DNA from: Caulobacter radicis | Lineage (GTDB): Bacteria > Pseudomonadota > Alphaproteobacteria > Caulobacterales > Caulobacteraceae | Direction of reading: 5' to 3' | Length of the DNA stretch: 64,000 nt | NCBI RefSeq assembly: GCF_003094615.1 | Contig: NZ_QDKO01000009.1 | Span: 124,001 to 188,000, forward strand | Shown: positions 42,913 through 52,133 of the stretch, piece by piece | Layout of the letters: each line of letters starts with the position of its first letter | How positions within the stretch are numbered: the stretch's first letter is position 1 | The notes under the pieces: generated by a model | What the model was told of the DNA's origin: nothing | What the model saw: only the letters and a program-made list of their open reading frames with translations | The model's database searches: none | Translations under genes and position numbers: made by a program

Positions 42913-44775
42913 TTAGAGTTCCTCATCGACCGACACCTTAGCCTGGGGCCATTGACCCTCCAGGACAGACCCCCTGCACTCAGGGGTTAGCTCAGCAGTG
43001 ATCGGCACGATACCGCTCAAACGCCACGACTGGGCATCCTCATTTAGACGACCGTCCAAGCTTCGCTCCTTCGCTTTGCCAGGTTGAAGCGTTAGGCATA
43101 GGCCATGAGCGCCATCGGGCAGCGAAAGCTCCTCGGTACGGCCTGTGTCGTCACGCCACAGCGCGATCTTGTCGGACGGCGGAAACCGCCGCGTAGCGTT
43201 GCTGCGAGCGATCAGGCCTTTCGACGTCACGCTGAGAACTGATGAGCCTGGATCCTCTGCTAGCACGGTGGCATAGCGTGCCGGCCAGCGGTCTTTGAGT
43301 TGAGGGCCGTCCATCAACAGCGCGATCAGCAGGTTCGGACCGATACCGCGAACGAGTTCCTGACAGGGATCGTTTCGGGCCAGATCCTCACAGATGAGCG
43401 TCGTCACTGTGGCGCCGCCGCGCAGAACGAAGACGTCGAGGCTGCGGCTAAGAATATCGATCTTCTCCCACCAGCCGGAATTGACGTCCAACGCAGACCC
43501 GAGCGCATAGCTGTCGATCTGCGAGCGTTCGATCCGCCAGCGATGGTGCTTCTCTCGCGTACTGATATCGAAGCGTCGGCCATTTTCGCCGTCATCGGAA
43601 AACCGCGCCATGGCCGCGAAGTTTCCTGATCGATAGCGAGAAGAATTGGGCATGCGCGCGTCGATGAGCCCCGACACCAGAAGTTCCAGCCCAGGCCGGC
43701 CCTGAAGCGCCTCGCACAGGCGCTCGAAGACCTGCTGGCTCAGCGCCGCTTCGGGAAAAACCAGACCGTGAACGGTATCGACATCCACCGCAGCGGCGTC
43801 CAGCACACCCGTCACGAAATCGATGAATACCCTCAACTCAGCTTCAAAGGCCTTACCCTTTGCCCCGCTGCCTGGGCACCAGTGGGCATCGATATGGAAC
43901 CACCCCCAAGAGGCGTCCTTGGCCGGTATTGCCTTGAAGGCGTTGGCGCGAACCTTGAACGGCGTCGGAATGATCACGAGGTTGAACGGCGCCATCGCCT
44001 CTCCCTCGTCGTATGCACTCGGCGGTGCCGGGCTCCAGTAGGCCCTCGCCAACCCGCGCGACGGCAAGAGGGCAAGATTGTGGGTGAGCGATCGCAGCGT
44101 GCAGCCGACCTTAGGGGTGCGGCTCTTGGGTAGAACGCACACTTGATCGCGATCGGCGTTCGACAACGTGTAGATGCGATAGCCGTTGTTGATCCGCTGG
44201 CGCATATAGGCTTCTGCCTGCCGTGCGTGTGCATTGGTCACGCCAGTTTCGAACCCGACCCCGAGCGAGGCCTCGTCAGCAATCGCCAACAAGCCCACCG
44301 CCGCCGGCCACCACGGCCTTGGTCCTGAGTTGGGCAAGCGCTCTATAAAAAGGGATGAGTCGAACGACTCCCCGAGCTTAGACCACAGACGCATCACCGT
44401 CGCCGGCGGCGGTGCTAACCCCTTAGCCAGCGCCTTTCGCCAGTTACGGCCCGCCTTGGCCCACAGCTCCCGATCATCCTCCGAGATCGAGATCATGCGC
44501 GGACTATCACCGCCGCCCACTGCGGGGCTCACGTGGTGGTAACCCCCGCTTTTCAGCAACAGGAACCCGACGATCGCGAAAAGGTCCACCGCATGACACG
44601 GCGGATGGTCGAAGTCGGAATTGAGCTCGCGCCATTGGTTCTGCGGAAGAGCCTTGGCCTCGTACCAAGGATAGTCCCGATAGCCATTGGGGAAGAGCCC
44701 CTTTATCGCGTCGCGAATACGCAGCGCAGCGCGTGGGGGCGGCTTGATCGATTTCTTTAGCGCCACGCACGCCAC
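42913..44775 (-). CDS. Nitrilase-superfamily protein in defence island
   Basis: 620 residues. The C-terminal half fits the carbon-nitrogen hydrolase fold with a complete Glu-Lys-Cys set: Glu342 in 'GLVFPEAAL', Lys409 in 'STREKHHRW' and Cys462 in 'TTLICEDLARND'. 'NLLIALLMDGPQLKDRWPARY' follows, as after the catalytic cysteine in nitrilases. The N-terminal 250 residues are helical and unassigned; 'DFDHPPCHAVDLFAIVGFLLL' is one conserved-looking block. Nitrilase domains are known fused to defence reverse transcriptases (DRT1), but no reverse transcriptase is present here. It lies alone between CBASS and a methyltransferase-nuclease cluster, divergent from the methyltransferase. The substrate is unknown. 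Confidence 0.8.
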   Translation of the reverse strand: MACVALKKSIKPPPRAALRIRDAIKGLFPNGYRDYPWYEAKALPQNQWRELNSDFDHPPCHAVDLFAIVGFLLLKSGGYHHVSPAVGGGDSPRMISISEDDRELWAKAGRNWRKALAKGLAPPPATVMRLWSKLGESFDSSLFIERLPNSGPRPWWPAAVGLLAIADEASLGVGFETGVTNAHARQAEAYMRQRINNGYRIYTLSNADRDQVCVLPKSRTPKVGCTLRSLTHNLALLPSRGLARAYWSPAPPSAYDEGEAMAPFNLVIIPTPFKVRANAFKAIPAKDASWGWFHIDAHWCPGSGAKGKAFEAELRVFIDFVTGVLDAAAVDVDTVHGLVFPEAALSQQVFERLCEALQGRPGLELLVSGLIDARMPNSSRYRSGNFAAMARFSDDGENGRRFDISTREKHHRWRIERSQIDSYALGSALDVNSGWWEKIDILSRSLDVFVLRGGATVTTLICEDLARNDPCQELVRGIGPNLLIALLMDGPQLKDRWPARYATVLAEDPGSSVLSVTSKGLIARSNATRRFPPSDKIALWRDDTGRTEELSLPDGAHGLCLTLQPGKAKERSLDGRLNEDAQSWRLSGIVPITAELTPECRGSVLEGQWPQAKVSVDEEL

Positions 44776-45104
44776 TCCTGATGGAACCTGATACGCTTGC
44801 CACCCTGAAGCTAAGTGGCGAACTAGCCGAAAGCCAGTCCCCAGAAATCCAGGCCGTCTGGTTCGCTCAGGCGATCACCCGCCACCGCCAATAAATTGGC
44901 CTGAACGGTCGCCGTTAGCGCGCAATTATCAAGAGGGTCAACTTTCGTGTGCGATTCAGTCTCTGCCGTTGAGGCGGCCTGGTCGCTACCTGCGCTTCCC
45001 AGCTTCTTGGCCGGCGCATTCCCGGCCGTTAGAAAGCTGCCCCGTTCATAATGAATCAACCGTTACACGAGAAGGTGGCGAGTCGACCATCGCGAGTGTA
45101 AAAA
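44776..45104. other. Divergent promoter region between nitrilase-like and methyltransferase genes
   Basis: A weak frame with a TTG start on the minus strand (44823-45059, 78 codons, 'MIHYERGSFLTAG...') lies just upstream of the nitrilase-like gene; I cannot confirm it. Otherwise the stretch should hold two divergent promoters. Confidence 0.4.
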
Positions 45105-46406
45105 GTGGCAGCGCAACCGAGCTCCGTGAAACCACACGTAAATTTCAGCGATTGGACGCGCGGCCGAGAGCTTGCGACGGTGGGTACGAACTCGGGCTCC
45201 GAAGTCTTAGCCTTCCAGGGCTGGCGTCGGTTCAAGGAGTCCTTTGCGCCAGAGATCGTTGAAAGAGCTGCCAACGAGACGCGTGACGCGACCGGATTGC
45301 GCGTACGTTCTTGCCTTGACCCATTTGGAGGCTCCGGAACGACAGCACTCGCGTGCCAGTTTTTGGGAATTATGCCGACAACGATCGAGGTAAATCCCTA
45401 TCTCGCCGATTTAATTGAGGCAAAGTTGGACGTGGTGGATGTTAGGCATGCCGCTCGAACATTTGCCAGAATGCTACAAACTGCACCATATATTGCACCA
45501 GAAGACTTTTATTCTTCTGCTCCGCCTACGTTTGTGGAGCCCGGGCGCAGCGGAAAGTTTCTATTTTCTCTTGAAGTGTCCGGGAGGTTGGCGTCGCTGT
45601 GCTCCTTCATAGATAAGGAGACCGCCGGGCCGATACAGAGACTGCTACGAGTGCTTCTTGCATCTGCGGCTGTAGATGTCTGCAATGCGACCGTCAGCGG
45701 CAAAGGGCGTCGATATAGGCGAAATTGGGAGAAAAATTCCTTTTCTGCGGCCGATCTCGATCGGGCCTACATGAGACTATTCAGCACCGCGATATTCGAC
45801 ATCAGCCGTTACGGTGGTCGAGCGGAGTCGAGATACAATCTGATGAGAGGGGATGCGAGAAGACTTATAGAAAATAGTGACCAATTTGACCTAGCGGTAT
45901 TTTCACCGCCATACCCCAACTCTTTTGACTATACAGATGTTTATAACATTGAGCTATGGTCGGGCGGCTATCTTAGAACAAAATCAGATAATATGGCGCT
46001 ACGCCGAGATACAATTAGGAGTCATGTCCAGATTTCTCGAGACATGAGCAGTGCCGCACTGCAATCCAGTGCGCTGATCGAGGCCATGGAGCGGCTAACA
46101 GAAAAACGATCTGACCTGTGGAATCGCAACATACCCGACATGGTAAGTGCGTACTTCGGCGATATGCATACGATACTAGAGGCCATGAGGCAGAAAATGT
46201 CGACCAATGGTCGAGTTTACGCAGTTGTGGGTGATAGCTGTTATGCCGGTGTCGAAATTCCTGTGGCCAAGATACTGACGGAAATAAGCCCGGATTCCGG
46301 CTACAGAGTTGTGAGTTGCGAGCCGTTCAGGTCCATGCGCCTATCTCCTCAGCAGGGAGGAGATCCCAAACTTGCTGAGAGCCTACTCGTGCTCGAAGTA
46401 ATTTAG
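45105..46406 (+). CDS. DNA methyltransferase with DPFGGSGTT and SPPY motifs
   Basis: 433 residues from GTG 45105 (GTG 45126 is an alternative). SAM motif I is 'LDPFGGSGTT' (71-80) followed by acidic 'TTIEVNP', and catalytic motif IV is 'FSPPYPNSFDYTDVY' (SPPY at 267-270). This order, motif I before IV with an SPPY, suggests an amino-methyltransferase of the N4-cytosine or related type. The long insert between the motifs (about 185 residues) is unusual and may hold target recognition. Its stop overlaps by four bases with the stop of the convergent PD-(D/E)XK nuclease gene, so the two units are physically locked together. Low-GC codon use marks it as acquired. Confidence 0.85.
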   Translation: MAAQPSSVKPHVNFSDWTRGRELATVGTNSGSEVLAFQGWRRFKESFAPEIVERAANETRDATGLRVRSCLDPFGGSGTTALACQFLGIMPTTIEVNPYLADLIEAKLDVVDVRHAARTFARMLQTAPYIAPEDFYSSAPPTFVEPGRSGKFLFSLEVSGRLASLCSFIDKETAGPIQRLLRVLLASAAVDVCNATVSGKGRRYRRNWEKNSFSAADLDRAYMRLFSTAIFDISRYGGRAESRYNLMRGDARRLIENSDQFDLAVFSPPYPNSFDYTDVYNIELWSGGYLRTKSDNMALRRDTIRSHVQISRDMSSAALQSSALIEAMERLTEKRSDLWNRNIPDMVSAYFGDMHTILEAMRQKMSTNGRVYAVVGDSCYAGVEIPVAKILTEISPDSGYRVVSCEPFRSMRLSPQQGGDPKLAESLLVLEVI

Positions 46407-47428
46407 GCCGTATATGAGCCCGCTTTGCGCCAGCTAGCAGGGTCCCTGTACAGGGGAAACCTCCGCACCCTCACCGCCTCCTTTAGATGGGCAGGCGCCG
46501 CTGCCAACACGTTCGACGCATCATGAGTGAGATTGGTGCCGACATCGTATAGAGCAAGCGTGCAGAACGGAAGCTCAAGCTCAGCACGATAGGCATGTCC
46601 CTGCTGGAGGCCCTCAAGCGTGACTTCTTCATCGGCCTTTCCGCCGCGAAGAACTTTTAGCTCTAAAACTCCCGCGATAGTAGGGCCCGCGCCTAGTGAC
46701 GCACGCTGCAAAATCACCAGATCAGTTCTTCCGGCCGAGGTATTTGTTTGGGCAAGGATTTTTACCCTGCGTGACCTCCCACTAAAATAAGCCTGTATAC
46801 CGCCCTTTAGGTGTCGCTCAATTTCATCTTCGAGGCCTTGATTTAATTTCCCGCCGAGCCACACCTTTACGGTATGCGAGCTGGGAGTTTTCATGTGCTC
46901 ATTATAGATTTCATTCAGTGCGCCACAAATTTCATCTTGCGTAACATCCCCGGAAAATAAGGGGACACTTACCGTCCAGGATGCGTTTTCTTGAATTACG
47001 CCAGCCGGGTAGCAAGTTGCTCGTCGCCCCTGCCCGTCCCAGACCACAATGCAGCGATCGCCGAAGCCCCCGGCCTCAATCTCATCAAATGTCGTCGCTA
47101 GGTCCACGATGGGGGACTGGGCCGCCCATCCATTGTTTGAGTCCCTTCCGGTGAACACTACTCTGCTGGCGATGTTGCCGTGTCCATCTTGCATATGGAC
47201 CATACGGGAGCTGCCGGCCCCGGCTTCGTCGCGGGGCATTTCGCTATACACGAAAACCGTTAAGGCAGCTGCTCTGCCTGCATGAGCGGCGGCTTTTACC
47301 GACGAAACAAAAAAGCGTCGATCGTCAGGCAAATCCTCGGGAATTGAATCGACATCATTGGCGATTACCAACTTCATGATATCGGCTCGTAATTGGCCTG
47401 ACGTCTTATTCAATGCGGGGTCATCCAT
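46403..47428 (-). CDS. Putative PD-(D/E)XK nuclease effector
   Basis: 341 residues from the ATG at 47428, which overlaps the preceding stop (ATGGATGA) and is preferred over a longer frame starting at 47503. The C-terminal part has 'TSAGRTDLVIL' (Asp236) and 'AGVLELKVLRGGK' (Glu256, Lys258), the D...ExK core of restriction-like nucleases, followed by a helix with 'QQGHAYRAEL'. The N-terminal 200 residues are unassigned. As third gene of the ATPase operon it is the probable effector. Its end overlaps the convergent methyltransferase gene by four bases. Confidence 0.8.
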   Translation of the reverse strand: MDDPALNKTSGQLRADIMKLVIANDVDSIPEDLPDDRRFFVSSVKAAAHAGRAAALTVFVYSEMPRDEAGAGSSRMVHMQDGHGNIASRVVFTGRDSNNGWAAQSPIVDLATTFDEIEAGGFGDRCIVVWDGQGRRATCYPAGVIQENASWTVSVPLFSGDVTQDEICGALNEIYNEHMKTPSSHTVKVWLGGKLNQGLEDEIERHLKGGIQAYFSGRSRRVKILAQTNTSAGRTDLVILQRASLGAGPTIAGVLELKVLRGGKADEEVTLEGLQQGHAYRAELELPFCTLALYDVGTNLTHDASNVLAAAPAHLKEAVRVRRFPLYRDPASWRKAGSYTA

Positions 47429-48098
47429 TGGCGGAACGCTGCAAATACCGAACGTACAAATGCAAGCTTGCGGAGGCGGTGAGAAATTCGTCAGCCACAC
47501 CAATGTCCTCTATCGCCGTGCGACGAAGTATTTCTGCGCTTGGCGCAGAAAGGTTATTCGCTCGCCACTCGGCAAAATCGATCAGTGCGCCCGATGACCC
47601 TTCATCCCAAGTAAGATCGGCCTGGGTGGCTTCCTCAAGTATATTTTCAGAGATTGCACCTAGCGCCCCAGCCAGAGCACGAAAGAACTCGCGTAAGCGT
47701 AAGAAATCTGCGTCCATGTATATGTTGGACAATATGGAGCTGCATCGGTCGCGCATGATCCCGAATTCAGCGTCGAGAAATAAACGCTCCCCTTCAGCGG
47801 AAGGCTTTAAATTGTAAATATCTACTAACCCGAGGCCAACGAGCCTATCAACCTCCGACTGTAGGTCGGGGTAGTATGGTCCGGCTCTTCGCTTCAATAT
47901 TCGTCCGCGCGTAGCATCCAGACCATATATTGGACTCAGAACGTCTGCCAGATAAGCTAGGGCGTGTAGCCGCCCCGTCGATATTGGGGTAATCGCTGCA
48001 TACTCAGCAGCATCCAAAAGCATTAACAGCCTTATCTTGCGGCCGGCATTGCCGCCGTGCCGCTCCAACCATTCAGACGCGAACCGAGCATCGTCCAT
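47421..48098 (-). CDS. Middle component of ABC three-component-like system
   Basis: 225 residues, mainly helical, with a likely winged-helix region at 35-105 ('ISTGRLHALAYLADVLSPIYGL', 'GPYYPDLQSEVDRLVGLGLV' split). The pattern of small 'YLADVL ... GPYYP' proteins lying between an SMC-like ATPase and an effector matches the middle component of ABC-3C/Lamassu-like systems, which links the ATPase to the effector. Its start touches the stop of the ATPase gene (base 48098) and its stop overlaps the nuclease start, so all three are translationally coupled. Confidence 0.75.
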   Translation of the reverse strand: MDDARFASEWLERHGGNAGRKIRLLMLLDAAEYAAITPISTGRLHALAYLADVLSPIYGLDATRGRILKRRAGPYYPDLQSEVDRLVGLGLVDIYNLKPSAEGERLFLDAEFGIMRDRCSSILSNIYMDADFLRLREFFRALAGALGAISENILEEATQADLTWDEGSSGALIDFAEWRANNLSAPSAEILRRTAIEDIGVADEFLTASASLHLYVRYLQRSANG

Positions 48099-50149
48099 TA
48101 GAAACCATCGCTCCCGACGCCATATGGTGGAAAGAGTGCGCGATCTAGAAGGCCCCGGTATCTATCGCCGACCAAATGCACCGCCCGGGTTGGAGCCGCG
48201 ATGGTCAAAAGATCGATTACGCGCGCGGAGCGCTCTTCGCGCGGAATAATCACCGGACTTGGATCCCCCTCCTCTGGAATGTAGGCCCCAAACAAAGCGG
48301 GTATCATATCGGCGTTAGTCAGATTTGACGTAACAACTAGCCGATTTTCGGAGTTTTCCTCCGTAAATTTTGCGAGAAATGCACCGGCTCTGCGCATGAA
48401 AAGGGCATCTAGACTGGCTTCTGGGGCGTCAAATATGAGAGCGACCGGACTCTCCTTTGTGGATGCCTCGGCTAGCGCCAAGCGAAAGGCCAGGTCTATA
48501 AATTCGCCCTGAGACATCGAGACCTCCTTCACGGACCGGCGGGCCGAAGGATTCTCAAAGGTGCCGGAGGTCATGCTCAGTCTAAATACAGGCCAAGGGT
48601 ATGATTGCCCGCTTTCCCCAAGGGGGGCCCTATGCGTTTCGAGCGTTATTTCCGCAGCTTCAACCAGGAATTCCGAAATTCTGTTGCCAAACTTTTCGCG
48701 GATGGAATTTGCCTGAACCTCGATAGCTACTCGAAACTGTTCAAACACGTCGGAAAAGTCCAGCTCCGCTCGTCTTTGATCTGTCTGAAGTTGTTCGAGC
48801 GTAATTTCTTGCGTGCGAACCCTGTCTTCGAGCGCTTTGATCTCCGGCGGTGGCGGTGGTAGTGAGCCGCTAAGGTCGTCCAGGCGAACCTGACTGGCCT
48901 TGATTCTGGCTCGCAACTCGGCGATGCCTGCATCAATCTCACCGAACGATGACATAGTGACCTCAAGTCGCTCTCTCGCTGCGTCAAGCGAGCTGCGAGC
49001 TACAGCGAGCCGTTCGTCTGCTTTGGCCAGGCGAGCCTTCTCAAGGGTAGAGCGGGGAACAATTTCGTCGTGGCCTCCCGGAACGCAGCCGCACACGACG
49101 CAGCAACCTTCTTCAACCGCAGCCACCCACTGATCGATCAGGGGTCCGTTTTCGCCGCCGCAACTCAGACAGCTTTTATCACCCAGGAGGCGAGCCAGCA
49201 TGTAGTGGCCAGCGTTGCTCGCATCTGGAAATGCGCTTGCAATCCGCGCGACCTTCAATGCCTCGACCTCCCGAAGCGCTTCGTCATGCGTAAAGCGCGC
49301 GCGCTCCAGTGCAGCTCGGGCATCAATCCTGTCGTCATCTGCTGCTATACGTCGCCCAACCAGCGTCTCCAGGCGCTCGGTGTCTCCATTGATCGCTTGA
49401 GCGAGGGCGCCGTACTCTGCCGATGTGGCATCTGCATTAGCGAGGTCACGCTTAGCTTTTACGAGTGATCGCCTATCTTTGTTGACTATGTATAGAAGAT
49501 TTCTGTATGCACTATTAGTTGCAGATATTGCCTGGGCGGATTCTGCCAGATCCTGTGACGCTTTCGGTGTCAGAAATAGCGATTTGAATACATTCCTTTG
49601 AGCCTGCTGGCTCCACATCAACCGCCCTTGATCCTCAAACATGAATACTATGTAATTTAATATAATTATCACATCTTGAAATGAGCCAACATTCATGGCA
49701 AATTTTACGGAATCTCTGTAGTTCTCCTCGTCTGCAACTTGCGTTGCGCCATTGAGGGACCAATCCAAAATTGATAGATTGCTTAGATCTCTTTCTACAG
49801 TAAAGAGATCTGTACCTATGTTGAAATCGATTTTAAGTCGGGCATTTTTTGCCCCATCGGCAACGCGCGATCTAAAGCGATCACCGTCCCGATTAATCAG
49901 GTCCGGTTGGTAAACGCTGTAGTCATCGTTCCGAATTGCTGCACCACCGATCAGGCCATGGTATAGCATAAGTAAGAAAGTTGTTTTCCCCAGACCATTT
50001 ACGCCAGCGACGAGGTGGAGGCCGGAAGTGAATGTGTGGCGAAGCCCTGGTTGAGTCTCTGTGCCGGGATAGAGCGCGTACCCTTGCACGTCGATTGATC
50101 GATAAACTGGAAAACGAACCCCCACAGCCCCACCTGTAGAAAACGACAT
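48098..50149 (-). CDS. SMC/Rad50-like ABC ATPase with zinc-hook cysteines
   Basis: 683 residues. Walker A 'AGVNGLGKTTF' (49-57) opens a RecF/SMC-like head. Two coiled-coil arms (about 200-310 and 370-490) flank a cysteine knuckle with 'CLSCGGE' (Cys327, Cys330) and 'CCVVCGC' (Cys350, Cys353), a zinc-hook-like tip. The head closes with signature-like 'VSMSQGEFIDLAFRLAL' and Walker B 'ALIFDAPEASLD'. Such ATPases sense DNA ends or replication intermediates and release an effector nuclease; LmuB of Lamassu is the closest known role. It is the first gene of the three-gene operon. Confidence 0.9.
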   Translation of the reverse strand: MSFSTGGAVGVRFPVYRSIDVQGYALYPGTETQPGLRHTFTSGLHLVAGVNGLGKTTFLLMLYHGLIGGAAIRNDDYSVYQPDLINRDGDRFRSRVADGAKNARLKIDFNIGTDLFTVERDLSNLSILDWSLNGATQVADEENYRDSVKFAMNVGSFQDVIIILNYIVFMFEDQGRLMWSQQAQRNVFKSLFLTPKASQDLAESAQAISATNSAYRNLLYIVNKDRRSLVKAKRDLANADATSAEYGALAQAINGDTERLETLVGRRIAADDDRIDARAALERARFTHDEALREVEALKVARIASAFPDASNAGHYMLARLLGDKSCLSCGGENGPLIDQWVAAVEEGCCVVCGCVPGGHDEIVPRSTLEKARLAKADERLAVARSSLDAARERLEVTMSSFGEIDAGIAELRARIKASQVRLDDLSGSLPPPPPEIKALEDRVRTQEITLEQLQTDQRRAELDFSDVFEQFRVAIEVQANSIREKFGNRISEFLVEAAEITLETHRAPLGESGQSYPWPVFRLSMTSGTFENPSARRSVKEVSMSQGEFIDLAFRLALAEASTKESPVALIFDAPEASLDALFMRRAGAFLAKFTEENSENRLVVTSNLTNADMIPALFGAYIPEEGDPSPVIIPREERSARVIDLLTIAAPTRAVHLVGDRYRGLLDRALFPPYGVGSDGF

Positions 50150-50327
50150 CGGCGGATCATGGCCGCCCTGGTCGCAACTGCCAAGCTCGATTTAAAGTCG
50201 AGGTAAGGTGCGCGCTCGCGGTGTTCCAATCCGCGGGGCGGACTTCGTGCCGCGGCGGCGTCCATAGCGAAATGATAGGTTAAGCTGAAGGATGGCTTTT
50301 CATGATGCGGTTGCAGGGCTTGGTGAG
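50150..50327. other. Upstream region of the ATPase operon
   Basis: The inner edge of the right module. It should hold the promoter of the ATPase-nuclease operon. No gene is seen. Confidence 0.4.
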
Positions 50328-51446
50328 TCACATCTGTGCCTTGGAGAGCGCGAGCAAGTAGCTCGTGCTGCGCCCCCCAGCGGCATCCCTGATCAACACG
50401 CCACGCCTAACCAGGTCGTCGATATCGCGCCCGGCCGTATCCTGAGAGCACTTAGTTATCGTCGCCCATTTCGACGAGGTCAGCTTGCCCTCGAAGCCCG
50501 CCAGCAAGCGCTGAAGCATGGCCCGCTGACGCTCATTGAAGGCCTCGCCAGCATGGGTTTCCCAGAAACGCGCGGCAGCCAACACCGTCGCCAACGTGGC
50601 CTCGGCGCCATCAAAAGCCCGGTCGAGACAGCCCAGAAACCACGCGATCCACCCCGTGACATCGACGCCCCCCTTCTGCGTCGCCTCTAACGTGTCGTAG
50701 TAGTCCTTCCGCTCCAACCGGATCTGCGAAGACATGCTGTAGAAGCGCTGGGGGCTACCGTCCGAGCGCGCCAGCGCCATGTCCGCGATCGCTCGGGCGA
50801 TACGGCCATTGCCGTCTTCGAACGGGTGAACGGTGACAAACCAGAGGTGGGCGAGCGCAGCTTTGACGACCGGATCGTCCCCGGCATCGGCGTTGAACCA
50901 CCCCAGAAAGGCCCGCATTTCGTCGGCCAAACGACCAGCCGCTGGCGCCTCGTAGTGGACTTTCTCGCGCCCGATCGGCCCGGAAATCACCTGCATCGGG
51001 CCAGCAGTTTCATCGCGCCAGGCGCCGACGACGATCTTGCTAAGGCCGCTATATCCGGTGGGAAAGAGCGAGGCATGCCAGCCTAGAAGACGCTCCTCGG
51101 ACAGCGGTTGATCGAACCGTTGGGTGGCGTCGAGCATCATCTCAACTACGCCATCAACGTGGCGATCAGCCGGTTTGAGCGCCCCGATATCGATCCCCAA
51201 GCGCCGGGCGATCGACGATCGAACCTGCTCCTTGTCGAGGATCTCACCCTCGATCTCGCTGGATTTCAGGACGTCTTCCGTGAGGGTTCTAAGCGCAGCT
51301 TCCTCGCGCAGCGAGAAGCCCAACGCATCCATCCGGCCGAGCAGACGGCCTTGCCGATGGCGGACATGAGCAAGCTGATCCGCCAGCGCCGCCTTGTCCC
51401 ATTCAAGGTTCGGCCAACCGTCCCGGTCGTATATATAGTGCGCCAT
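50328..51446 (-). CDS. Fic-family AMPylase, right copy
   Basis: 372 residues, paralogous to the protein at 28901-30019 and differing at only a few positions (for example Val87Ile, Asn147Thr, Gly186Ala), plus a diverged last 25 residues. Both the catalytic 'HPFEDGNGRIAR' and the inhibitory 'SSEIEGE' are intact. It also points into the cargo, so the two Fic genes bracket the defence genes. The same TGCGGAGA operator precedes it, so cross-regulation between the two copies is likely. Confidence 0.92.
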   Translation of the reverse strand: MAHYIYDRDGWPNLEWDKAALADQLAHVRHRQGRLLGRMDALGFSLREEAALRTLTEDVLKSSEIEGEILDKEQVRSSIARRLGIDIGALKPADRHVDGVVEMMLDATQRFDQPLSEERLLGWHASLFPTGYSGLSKIVVGAWRDETAGPMQVISGPIGREKVHYEAPAAGRLADEMRAFLGWFNADAGDDPVVKAALAHLWFVTVHPFEDGNGRIARAIADMALARSDGSPQRFYSMSSQIRLERKDYYDTLEATQKGGVDVTGWIAWFLGCLDRAFDGAEATLATVLAAARFWETHAGEAFNERQRAMLQRLLAGFEGKLTSSKWATITKCSQDTAGRDIDDLVRRGVLIRDAAGGRSTSYLLALSKAQM

Positions 51447-51501
51447 AGCCCGTGCCTTTCGGCCTAAGTGTGGGCGCTGGCTCCTGGCATAGCAAGCTTA
51501 T

Positions 51502-51543
51502 TCTCCGCAATTTATGCGGAGATAATGCCGTCTAATCTCCGCA
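51502..51543 (-). promoter_or_regulatory. fic operator: three TGCGGAGA boxes (right)
   Basis: TCTCCGCA at 51502-51509, TGCGGAGA at 51515-51522 and TCTCCGCA at 51536-51543 reproduce the order and spacing seen before the left fic gene. Confidence 0.7.
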
Positions 51544-51704
51544 TCCAAGTTTCCCGCGACGCTTCTGGTCCCTCCCTAAGCACTAGGACTTAGCCAGTCC
51601 GTCCCGGCGGAGCCGTGCGGCCTGCGGCGACTGGAGATGTGGAAGTGCAGAGTGGGCGCAGGAGCTTTGGCAGAGGGTGGTTCGACGTAAGGCAAGATAA
51701 AGCT

Positions 51705-51734
51705 ACGGCGCCAACCCCATGGGTCGGCTGCCGT
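51705..51734. repeat. Imperfect hairpin conserved in both modules (right)
   Basis: ACGGCGCCAACCCC and GGGTCGGCTGCCGT form the counterpart of the hairpin at 28613-28642. Confidence 0.55.
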
Positions 51735-52133
51735 AAGTGATTGTCTGCACATCGTTTTTCGGTGTGGCGGCTTGGCGCCACGCGCTCGGACCTGGCGCCA
51801 GGTTGGCGCCATTCCCGAGCTAATCGGCTGATTTTCTTCGTGCTTTACCGGCTTCGCCGGGGTGGGCCAGCCGACGGGCAGCCCCTCAAGGGCGGCTAGC
51901 GCCGTCGCCTACGGCGATGGCCTTCGGCCCCCCTTGACCGGCCGCCCGCCGCCCGGCTGGGGCTTGGCGTGCGGCTTAAGCCGTAATGAAAGCACGCTTT
52001 CGACCTGGGGGTAGGCTCGGACCTGTGGCCAGCCGCCAACGCCCCGGCTGAATTTTTCCGGCCGGTAGGGGGGCGGCGTGCGTGGGGGGTCTTTACCCGG
52101 CGGACGAATGGCTCCGCGCGTCAGTGCGAACCT

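Larger units (their letters stand above)
51447..52133. other. Long intergenic region between fic and recombinase, right
   Basis: A counterpart of 28213-28900 with the fic operator boxes, the conserved hairpin at 51705-51734 and GGCGCC palindromes near 51774-51810. Sequence near the recombinase has diverged from the left copy. No gene is seen. Confidence 0.6.

Noticed and set aside
42913..44775. Possible DRT1-type reverse transcriptase-nitrilase system
   Set aside because: No YADD-type reverse transcriptase motif is found in this protein or its neighbours; only the nitrilase part is supported.
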